NCBI RefSeq assembly: GCF_008831285.2
Contig: NC_045140.1
Span: 2,645,528 to 2,709,527 of the forward strand
Reading direction: 5' to 3'
Length of the DNA stretch: 64,000 bases
DNA from: Nymphaea colorata
Taxonomy: Eukaryota; Streptophyta; Magnoliopsida; Nymphaeales; Nymphaeaceae
Below, one piece after another: positions 54,619 through 64,000 of this stretch. The notes beneath the pieces are model-generated. The model did no database searches and was not told the origin of the DNA. It saw nothing but the letters and a program-made list of their open reading frames with translations. The first letter of the stretch is position 1. Every line of letters starts with the position of its first letter. A program made the translations under genes and the position numbers.

Positions 54619-57600
54619 TTTTCATTACTTATGACCTTTCAACTTGTTTATTGGGAAGCTTAGGAGATCTCCCACATGATGTTGAAAAGTGGATTGTAGA
54701 TCACGATCGTAGACATAAATCCAAACCTAAGTGCAACGTCTGAATAAGATCACATTAGACCTGTGATCTAGACTCTCTTTGCAAAACACCTAAAGCCGGA
54801 CAGATGAGACCTCTGGTCCAGACCTGTGATCTAAATTTCAACATCTATACCGAATCAGATGAGACCCCTGATCCGAATTCAACATCTTAAATGAATGAAA
54901 TTCTGCATCTAATCCAAATCATTGGTCCCAAATCAAAATCCAACACCTAAGATGGATCAGATTAGACCCCTGATTCAAATCGAGATTTCAAATCTGAGCT
55001 CTACTGCTTATCCGGGTCAGGTCAGACCTCTGATCCGAAATCCCAATATGACATTGTGTGTCATTAGTATGATATTCTTGCTCATAAGATAAATGTTGGA
55101 TGTATGACTGGGGTTCAGGAAGTTGATTGCGGACGATTTTAGTAAAAGTGATGTATACTATATCAACAATTTATGATATTGAATTATTCTTTGGACATTG
55201 TTGTCAAGAAGATTGATATTAATATTTGAATCAAATTTCGGTAATTTAACCTTGGAAAATTATCTTTCATGTCCGCCATTCCCTGATTTTGTATTGAACA
55301 TTTCGTATATTACAATTGTTCATGGAAAATTGATTTATAAGTTGGACAAAGATCCTTTTCAACAGGTCCTTTCAACTTGTTTATTGGGATGCTTAGTTGA
55401 TCCCCCACATGATCCCGAAAAGTGGATCGTAGATGTCGATCCTACACTTAAATGCAATTCGAAGGACAACATTTTAATATGATCATATTAGTCTTGTGAT
55501 CTAGACTGTTGTTGCAAAATTCAAATCCAACACCTAAAGGCGGACAGGTAAGACCTCTGTCCAGACCCAAGATATGAATCAGGTTAAGCGTTGTATTCAA
55601 ATCCAACACCTAAAGGCGGACAGGTAAGACCTCTGTCCAGACCCAAGATATGAATCAGGTTAAGCGTTGTTTTCATTACTTATGACCTTTCAACTTGTTT
55701 ATTGGGAAGCTTAGGAGATCTCCCACATGATGTTGAAAAGTGGATTGTAGATCACGATCGTAGACATAAATCCAAACCTAAGTGCAACGTCTGAATAAGA
55801 TCACATTAGACCTGTGATCTAGACTCTCTTTGCAAAACACCTAAAGCCGGACAGATGAGACCTCTGGTCCAGACCTGTGATCTAAATTTCAACATCTATA
55901 CCGAATCAGATGAGACCCCTGATCCGAATTCAACATCTTAAATGAATGAAATTCTGCATCTAATCCAAATCATTGGTCCCAAATCAAAATCCAACACCTA
56001 AGATGGATCAGATTAGACCCCTGATTCAAATCGAGATTTCAAATCTGAGCTCTACTGCTTATCCGGGTCAGGTCAGACCTCTGATCCGAAATCCCAATAT
56101 GACATTGTGTGTCATTAGTATGATATTCTTGCTCATAAGATAAATGTTGGATGTATGACTGGGGTTCAGGAAGTTGATTGCGGACGATTTTAGTAAAAGT
56201 GATGTATACTATATCAACAATTTATGATATTGAATTATTCTTTGGACATTGTTGTCAAGAAGATTGATATTAATATTTGAATCAAATTTCGGTAATTTAA
56301 CCTTGGAAAATTATCTTTCATGTCCGCCATTCCCTGATTTTGTATTGAACATTTCGTATATTACAATTGTTCATGGAAAATTGATTTATAAGTTGGACAA
56401 AGATCCTTTTCAACAGGTCCTTTCAACTTGTTTATTGGGATGCTTAGTTGATCCCCCACATGATCCCGAAAAGTGGATCGTAGATGTCGATCCTACACTT
56501 AAATGCAATTCGAAGGACAACATTTTAATATGATCATATTAGTCTTGTGATCTAGACTGTTGTTGCAAAATTCAAATCCAACACCTAAAGGCGGACAGGT
56601 AAGACCTCTGTCCAGACCCAAGATATGAATCAGGTTAAGCGTTGTATTCAAATCCAACACCTAAAGGCGGACAGGTAAGACCTCTGTCCAGACCCAAGAT
56701 ATGAATCAGGTTAAGCGTTGTTTTCATTACTTATGACCTTTCAACTTGTTTATTGGGAAGCTTAGGAGATCTCCCACATGATGTTGAAAAGTGGATTGTA
56801 GATCACGATCGTAGACATAAATCCAAACCTAAGTGCAACGTCTGAATAAGATCACATTAGACCTGTGATCTAGACTCTCTTTGCAAAACACCTAAAGCCG
56901 GACAGATGAGACCTCTGGTCCAGACCTGTGATCTAAATTTCAACATCTATACCGAATCAGATGAGACCCCTGATCCGAATTCAACATCTTAAATGAATGA
57001 AATTCTGCATCTAATCCAAATCATTGGTCCCAAATCAAAATCCAACACCTAAGATGGATCAGATTAGACCCCTGATTCAAATCGAGATTTCAAATCTGAG
57101 CTCTACTGCTTATCCGGGTCAGGTCAGACCTCTGATCCGAAATCCCAATATGACATTGTGTGTCATTAGTATGATATTCTTGCTCATAAGATAAATGTTG
57201 GATGTATGACTGGGGTTCAGGAAGTTGATTGCGGACGATTTTAGTAAAAGTGATGTATACTATATCAACAATTTATGATATTGAATTATTCTTTGGACAT
57301 TGTTGTCAAGAAGATTGATATTAATATTTGAATCAAATTTCGGTAATTTAACCTTGGAAAATTATCTTTCATGTCCGCCATTCCCTGATTTTGTATTGAA
57401 CATTTCGTATATTATAATTGTTCATGGAAAATTGATTTATAAGTTGGACAAAGATCCTTTTCAACAGGTCCTTTCAACTTGTTTATTGGGATGCTTAGTT
57501 GATCCCCCACATGATCCCGAAAAGTGGATCGTAGATGTCGATCCTACACTTAAATGCAATTCGAAGGACAACATTTTAATATGATCATATTAGTCTTGTG

Positions 57601-58566
57601 ATCTAGACTGTTGTTGCAAAATTCAAATCCAACACCTAAAGGCGGACAGGTAAGACCTCTGTCCAGACCCAAGATATGAATCAGGTTAAGCGTTGTATTC
57701 AAATCCAACACCTAAAGGCGGACAGGTAAGACCTCTGTCCAGACCCAAGATATGAATCAGGTTAAGCGTTGTTTTCATTACTTATGACCTTTCAACTTGT
57801 TTATTGGGAAGCTTAGGAGATCTCCCACATGATGTTGAAAAGTGGATTGTAGATCACGATCGTAGACATAAATCCAAACCTAAGTGCAACGTCTGAATAA
57901 GATCACATTAGACCTGTGATCTAGACTCTCTTTGCAAAACACCTAAAGCCGGACAGATGAGACCTCTGGTCCAGACCTGTGATCTAAATTTCAACATCTA
58001 TACCGAATCAGATGAGACCCCTGATCCGAATTCAACATCTTAAATGAATGAAATTCTGCATCTAATCCAAATCATTGGTCCCAAATCAAAATCCAACACC
58101 TAAGATGGATCAGATTAGACCCCTGATTCAAATCGAGATTTCAAATCTGAGCTCTACTGCTTATCCGGGTCAGGTCAGACCTCTGATCCGAAATCCCAAT
58201 ATGACATTGTGTGTCATTAGTATGATATTCTTGCTCATAAGATAAATGTTGGATGTATGACTGGGGTTCAGGAAGTTGATTGCGGACGATTTTAGTAAAA
58301 GTGATGTATTATTCTTTGGACATTGTTGTCAAGAAGATTGATATTAATATTTGAATCAAATTTCGGTAATTTAACCTTGGAAAATTATCTTTCATGTCCG
58401 CCATTCCCTGATTTTGTATTGAATATTTCGTATATTATAATTGTTCATGGAAAATTGATTTATAAGTTGGACAAAGATCCTTTTCAACATGTCCTTTCAA
58501 CTTGTTTATTGGGATGCTTAGTTGATCCCCCACATGATCCCGAAAAGTGGATCGTAGATGTCGATA
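54619..58566. repeat. 1051-bp higher-order unit, about 3.8 nearly identical copies
   Basis: Copies start at 54619, 55670, 56721 and 57772, each beginning TTTTCATTACTTATGACC. The first three are 1051 bp; the fourth is partial, has a 28-bp deletion near 58308 and leaves the pattern at about 58566. By eye the only other differences are single bases (for example TATTACAATT in copies 1-2 and TATTATAATT in 3-4). The unit is an A+B dimer that has lost about 0.35 kb, including the A anchor. Confidence 0.95.
55519..55669. repeat. 76-bp direct duplication closing each 1051-bp unit
   Basis: TCAAATCCAACACCTAAAGG starts at 55521 and again at 55597, followed by the same bases through AGGTTAAGCGTTG. The same doublet recurs at the end of the second and third copies, so it predates their amplification. 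Confidence 0.9.
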
Positions 58567-61540
58567 CCTTGTCTGGGTCAGATCAGACCTCTTATCCAAA
58601 TTCCCGTTTGACATCTTCTATCATTTCTCTGATATTGTTTTTCATCAAATAAATATTGGACGTATGATTGCCAAGTTCGAGAAGTTGATTGTGGATCATT
58701 TTAAAAGAGGAGAAGTACACTATATGTGCAGATTGTGATCTTCATTGCTTTTGTGTATTATTTTTCGAAGACGATTGATATAAGTATCTGAATTGTGGAT
58801 TAAGATTTTCCACGGTTGGATAATTATGTTTCCCGTTGTAAGATTTGTTATTAAATATTTCATATGTAATAAATGTGTATGGAAAATTAAAATCCTTATC
58901 TTTGGGACAACAATCATTTTCATTACTTATGACCTTTCAACTTGTTTATTGGGATGCTTAGGAGATCTCCCACATGATGTTGAAAATTGGATTGTAGATC
59001 ACTATCATAGACATAAATCCAAGCCCAAGTACAACATCTGAATAAGATCATATTAGACCTGTGATCTAGACTCTTGTTGCAAACACTTAAAGCCGGACAG
59101 ATGAGACCTCTTGTCCAGACCTATGATCTAAATTTCAACATTTATAACGGATCATATTGGCCCCCTGATCCAAATTCAACATCTTAATTGAATCAGATTC
59201 AACATCTAATCCAAATCATTGGTCAGAAATCAAAATCAAACACCTAAGACAGATCAGATTAGACTCCTGATTGAAATCGAGATTTTAAATCCGAGCTCAA
59301 CACTTATCTGGGTCAGGTCGGACCTCTAATTCGAAATCCCAATATGACATTGTGTATCATTGGTATGATATTCTTTTTTATTGTGGATGATTTTAGAAAA
59401 AGTGATGTATACTGTATCAACAATTTATGATATTCAATTTTTTTTTGGACGTTGTTGCCAAGAATATTGATATTAATATTTGAATCAAATTTTGGTAATT
59501 CAACCTTGGAAAATTATCTTTCATGTTCTCCATTCCCAGATTTTGTATTGAATATTTTGTATATTATAATTGTACATGCAAAATTGAAATATATTCAATT
59601 GGACAAAGATCCTTTTGATCATGTCCTTTCAACTTGTTTATTGGGATGCTTAGTTGATCACCCACATGATCCCGAAAAGGGGATCGTAGATGTCGATGCT
59701 ACGCTTAAATGCAAATCAAAGCACTGCATTTAAATATGATCATTTTAAACTTGTGATCTACATTATTGTTGCAAAATCCAAGTCCAACATTTAAAGGCAG
59801 ACAGATAAGACCTCTGTCTAAACCCAAGATATGAATTGGGTTAAGCATTTTATTCAAATCATTGATCCAAAACCAAAATCCAACACTTATGCCAGATCAG
59901 ATTAGACTTCTGATTCATACCGAGATTTGAAATCCAAGTTCAACACCTTGTCTAGGTCAGATCAAACCTATGATCCAAATTCCCATTCGACATCTTCTAT
60001 CATTTCTTTGTTATTCTTTCTCATCAAATAAATGTTGGACGTATGATTGACGGTTTGAGAAGTTGATTGTGGACCATTTTAGAGGAGGAGGAGTACACTA
60101 TATGTGCAGTTTGTGATCTTCAATGATTCTTTGTATTATTTTTCCAAGAAGATTGATATATATATTTGAATGATGGATTAGGATATTCTAAGTTTGGATA
60201 GTTATCTTTGATGTTCCCTATTGAAAGATTTGTTATTGAATATTTCATATGTAATAAATGTGCATGGAAAATTAAAATCCTTATCTTTGAGACAATGATC
60301 ATTTTCATTACTTATGACCTTTCAACTTGTTTATTAGGATGCTTAGGGGATCACCTACATGATGCTGAAAAGTGGATTGTAGATCACAATCATAAACATA
60401 AATCCCAACCCAGGTACAACTTCTAAATAAGATTATATTAGACCTTTGATCTAGACTCTAGTTGCAAATACCTAAAGCCAGACAGATCAGACCTCTCGTT
60501 CGGACCCATGATCCCAATTTCAACATCTATAACGGATCAAATGAGATCCCTGATCCAAATTCAACATCTTAATTGAATCAGGTTTAGCCTCTAATCGAAA
60601 TCGTTGGTCGCAAATCAAAATCCAACACCTAAGACGGATCAGATTAGACCCCTAATTCAAATCGAGATTTTAAATCCGATTTTCCGGGTCAGGTCAAACC
60701 TTTGATCCAAGATCCCAATATGACATTGTGTATCATTGGTGTGGTATTCTTTCCATCAAATAAATCTTGGATGTATGACTCGTGGTTCGGGAAGTTGATT
60801 GTGGACGATTTTAGAAAAAGTGATGTATACTGTATGAACAATTTATGATATTCAATTATTCTTTGGACAGTGTTGTCGAGAAGGTTGATATTAATGTTTG
60901 AACCAAATTTAGATAATTCAACCTTGGAAATTATCTTTCATTACTCCTATTCCAAGATTTTGTATTGAATATTTCGTATGTTATAATTGTGCGTAGAAAA
61001 TTGAAATATTTATCAATTGGACAAAGATCATTTTCGTTACTCATGTTCTCTCAACTTGTTTATTGGTATGCTTAGGTGATCACCCACATGATTTTGAAAA
61101 GGGGATCGTAGATGTCGATCCTACACTTAAATGCCAATCGAAGCCCTACATTTAAATATGATCATATTAGACTTGTGATCTACACAGTTGTTGCAAAATC
61201 CAAATCCAACACCTAAAGGCGGACAGATAAGACCTCTGGTCCAAACCCAAGATATGAATCAGTTTAAGCATCTTATTGAAATCATTGATCCCAAACCAAA
61301 ATCCAACACTTGTGCTGGGTTGGGTTAGATTTTTATTCATACCGAGGTTTTAAATCCAAGTTCAACACCTTGTCTGGGTCAGATCAGACCTCTGGTCCAA
61401 ATTCTCAGATTTCATCTTCTGTTATTTTTATGATATTCTTTCTCATCAAAAAAATGTTGGACGTATGATTGACGGTTAGAGATGTTGATTGTGGACTATT
61501 TGGAAAAAAATATACTATATAAACAATTTATGATCTTGAA

Positions 61541-62376
61541 AAATTGGAGAACTGGCTTACAGACTAGCACTACCTCGCAAGTTCAGTCAAGTGTACACCT
61601 ATCTTCCATGTATCTATGTTCTGAAATATGTGCTAGATTCAAAGTAAATAATAAACTTCAAGGATATTCAAATATAAATTGACATGACAATTGAAGAGAA
61701 GCACATAGGATTGTGGGCTGAATAGAACAAGTGCTTCAGATCAAGCGGATTCTGTTAGTCAAAGGTAGATTAGCAACACCATGGCCGCAAAGAAAGGTAG
61801 ATTAGCAACACCATGGCCGCAAAGAATGTACCTGTGATTGGAGCTGGAGAAGGAAAAGAATTACCCTGATCTTTTGTAAAGAAAGGTACAATCTAATGCT
61901 GGAGGATGAAATTTTCTTTTATGAAGGTAGAAATGTGATATCATCTGGCTTTTTTATTAAAAACCTGATCTTTTTGCTATTAATTATGAATTGGGGTAAA
62001 AATGGAATTTCATGTAGCTAGGGATAATTAGCATTGAATTTATGCCCAAGGAGCCTTAAAAATAGGTATTTATGCTTCTCCAATGCATACAAATCCAAGA
62101 GCAAATATTATAATGTGTGAATTGGAATTGTTACCTACCATAACTCCATAAAGGATAATTCTAGAATATATACATATATGTGGTGATGAACCCTGAATTT
62201 CCATTTGAAAATATGAAATTCTAGGGTCAAGAATGAGTTAGAAGATTGTACAATGTGTATATGGGTGTGTACAGCAAAAAGGGTGTCAGCAGCCGAAGGT
62301 CGTGGATGTAAATGGGTGGTTTTGAGAATTCTTGTGTTAGTTCATGTTTATTAGAGTTATTTCTTAAAAAGCATAC

Positions 62377-62379
<3 letters not shown>
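61541..62379. other. Unique sequence after the array
   Basis: No gene recognised. It contains the 32-bp tandem duplication at 61761. Confidence 0.4.
61761..61824. repeat. 32-bp perfect tandem duplication
   Basis: AAAGGTAGATTAGCAACACC plus ATGGCCGCAAAG occurs at 61761 and again at 61793. Confidence 0.9.

Positions 62380-62413
<34 letters not shown>
62380..62413. repeat. TA microsatellite
   Basis: An uninterrupted TA run of about 34 bases. Confidence 0.9.
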
Positions 62414-62416
<3 letters not shown>

Positions 62417-62519
62417 AAGTGTATATACATAAGCGAAATGAAGGAGGGGACTTGAGGTTGATGAAAAGGTTCAGACTAACTCGATCTCACCTACCAACTC
62501 TCATGTTTCATCCAAATTA

Positions 62520-62775
62520 AAAAGGTCGAGAGATGAGAGAGAAAGGCCTATTGATCGGAGACAGCAACAGATTGAGAGGCTGAATAAAACAGAGGGAGAT
62601 TGAGAGAAAGAGAGAACAAGAGAGGGACAGAAGGGAGTGGAGGAGAGAGAGTATGTGGGAGCAAAAAAAAAGGAAAAAGAAAGAAAGAGAAGCTGCAATG
62701 GGAGCAAGTGATGGGGGAAAAAAAGGAAGAAGCTCACAGCAGCATCAGCAGGAGCAGAGAAGCAGGAGGGCAACT
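62520..62775. repeat. Purine-rich (GA) low-complexity tract
   Basis: About 250 bp with purines strongly predominating on the plus strand (GAGAGAAAG, GGAGGAGAGAG, AGAAAGAAAG). Open frames on both strands here are products of composition. Confidence 0.7.
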
Positions 62776-62855
62776 TGTGAAGATCTACTCAGTCAGCTAG
62801 CTTCTCTTCCTTTTTTTTTATTGGTTTAATTGCATGTTAGGTATTGAATGACAAG

Positions 62856-63252
62856 CTATGTCACACGGACACGGCAAAATGGGCCACGTACCGGTGTCGA
62901 CACTCCGACACCTGGATACCGACACTTGGACACGGCAGGATACATTTTGGATCGGGTCTGGGTCAGACCCGATCCAAACCACTTTACTAACCCGACATTC
63001 TTTGTTTTGTTTGAGACTTTCTTTCTTATGACTTATAAGATTGGTCATGAACAATGTTTTGTTTGAGAATCTGAGACTTTCTTTCTTGTGACTTATGAGA
63101 TTGTAAGAGTGAATTATTAATTTAATGTTTTTTTATTTTATTATCCTTTTTATTTTTTTAGAATATAAAATTCACCGTATCCACGTATCCTAAAATTTTG
63201 AAAATTGCCGTATCCAAGTACCCGTACCCGTACCCGTATCCGTGTGACATAG
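62856..63252. mobile_element. 397-bp hAT-like MITE with 8-bp target duplication
   Basis: The ends are inverted repeats: CTATGTCACACGGACACGG at the left and its complement with one mismatch at the right. ATGACAAG flanks both sides (62848-62855 and 63253-63260), an 8-bp duplication typical of hAT elements. The interior has CACGG/CCGTG and GTACCCGTACCCGTA subterminal repeats and an internal duplication of the GACTTTCTTTCTTRTGACTT segment. No transposase is encoded. Confidence 0.85.
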
Positions 63253-63729
63253 ATGACAAGTGAAAAACAGGCCTCATTTTCATTCTTGAGCAGGTTTTTG
63301 TAATTTGAAAATCGGTTACAAGGTCCAGTTTGGAAAATCTGGTTTTTGCACATTATTTTATTTTATAATTAGCTTTGTAGCGATAATTGGTCATGGAAAG
63401 GGAAAAATGTGATCGGAGGGTTGAATGGGAGCGACTCAATGTAAGATTTTGTCCGAGTGGAGGATGTCACCAATAATTTGTCCAAGTGGTGGGTGGTTGT
63501 TGCTTTACACAAATATCCACTGAAAGGTAATTGGACAAAGAAATGCTTTACACAAATTGTTGCTTTACCCTTTTAATTTTCTATTTTTTTGCCCTTAAGG
63601 ATGGGCTTTACTTTTTGTATACCAGGGGCATCCTGATAATTGTGCACCATCAGAATGCGTGAGATTTAAGTGCATCTTAGGTATTGAATGACAAGTGAAA
63701 AACAGGTCTCCTGGTCCTTTTCATTCTTG

Positions 63730-63957
63730 ACCAGGATTTTGTAACTTGAAAATCTGTTACAAGGTCCCATTTGGAAAACCTGGTTTTGTACATTATTTAT
63801 TTTCTAATTAGCTATGTAGCAATAATTGGTCATGGAAAGCGATACCAGGATTTTGTAACTTGAAAATCTGTTACAAGGTCCCATTTGGAAAACCTGGTTT
63901 TGCACATTATTTATTTTCTAATTAGCTATGTAGCAATAATTGGTCATGGAAAGCGAT
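63730..63957. repeat. 114-bp tandem duplication
   Basis: ACCAGGATTTTGTAACTTG through GGTCATGGAAAGCGAT occurs at 63730 and again at 63844, differing by one base (TTTTGTACA against TTTTGCACA). It lies within the second copy of the 435-bp repeat; the first copy has one unit only. Confidence 0.9.
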
Positions 63958-64000
63958 ACATGTGATGGGAGGGTTGAATAGGAGCAACTCAATGGAAGAT

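Larger units (their letters stand above)
44079..61540. repeat. 17.5-kb tandem array of two alternating diverged ~0.7-kb monomers
   Basis: Two related monomers alternate. Type B is marked by a TATTTCGTATATTATAATTG-like anchor near 44160, 45605, 47026, 48392, 49818, 51250, 52563, 53930, 55297, 56348, 57399, 58422, 59552 and 60973. Type A is marked by TTTCATATGTAATAAATGTG near 44852, 46299, 47698, 49080, 50512, 51919, 53248, 54558, 58857 and 60241. The A+B dimer is about 1.37-1.43 kb. Both types share TTCAACTTGTTTATTGGGA and AGTGGATYGTAGAT blocks, so they descend from one ancestor. The unit is about 35% GC. Similar-looking short open frames recur in each copy, but their frames shift between copies and they match no protein; I treat the array as non-coding satellite-like DNA. 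Confidence 0.93.
62830..64000. repeat. Direct repeat with 435-bp offset, first copy split by a MITE
   Basis: TTAGGTATTGAATGACAAG followed by TGAAAAACAG, TTTTCATTCTTGA, GGTTACAAGGTCC-like and ATAATTGGTCATGGAAAG blocks occur first at about 62837-62855 plus 63253-63447, and again at 63676 to the window end. The second copy runs off the window. Confidence 0.85.

Noticed and set aside
28708-58566. A link between the 1051-bp Harbinger-like element and the 1051-bp satellite unit because the lengths are equal
   Set aside because: The sequences are unrelated; the identical length is coincidence.
44079-61540. CRISPR-like array
   Set aside because: Units are ~700 bp and diverged, with no short repeat-spacer pattern, and the genome is eukaryotic.
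62501-62800. Open frames in the GA-rich tract
   Set aside because: Composition artefact (Ser/Phe/Leu or Arg/Glu/Lys runs), no domain.

Overview
This is a window of nuclear DNA from a flowering plant. The evidence is intron-rich genes with GT..AG introns of 0.1 to 5 kb, low overall GC with GC-richer coding blocks, remnants of Ty1/copia and Ty3/gypsy retrotransposons, several MITE-like elements, and long CT, TA and GA microsatellites. Protein similarity is recognisably plant-type, but I cannot name the species.

Layout. 1-2.5 kb holds a decayed copia fragment on the minus strand, a MITE, a tRNA-like SINE and a diverged direct repeat. 4478-7633 is a four-exon gene for an Iojap/RsfS-type ribosomal silencing factor, probably organellar. 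7.6-19.4 kb is gene-poor, with MITEs, a SINE-like element, a perfect 136-bp palindromic microsatellite and a few doubtful exon-like blocks. 19879-31091 is a six-exon gene for a 1211-residue Ser/Pro-rich plant protein with a DYDWLLTPP motif, a CxxC...CxxC pair and a C-terminal CSVM that looks like a farnesylation box; its 5-kb last intron contains a Harbinger-like element. 33866-34645 is an intronless TLC-domain membrane protein gene. 38694-39180 (minus) is a broken V-ATPase subunit D copy. 43.3-43.6 kb has a gypsy gag fragment.

From about 44.08 to 61.54 kb the window is one continuous tandem array. Two diverged monomer types (A and B, about 0.7 kb each) mostly alternate. Near 54.6-58.6 kb a 1051-bp derivative has recently been copied about 3.8 times with almost no change. 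Throughout the array a short inverted-repeat module (GGATCAGA, about 7 bases, TCTGATCC) recurs in many degenerate copies. This nested satellite is the most unusual object in the window. The last 1.2 kb holds a 397-bp hAT-like MITE with an 8-bp target duplication; a paralogous unoccupied site lies 435 bp further on.

The three intact genes have no obvious shared pathway (organellar translation control, an unstudied probably lipidated protein, an endomembrane TLC protein). They are ordinary neighbours in a repeat-rich plant region, not a functional cluster.
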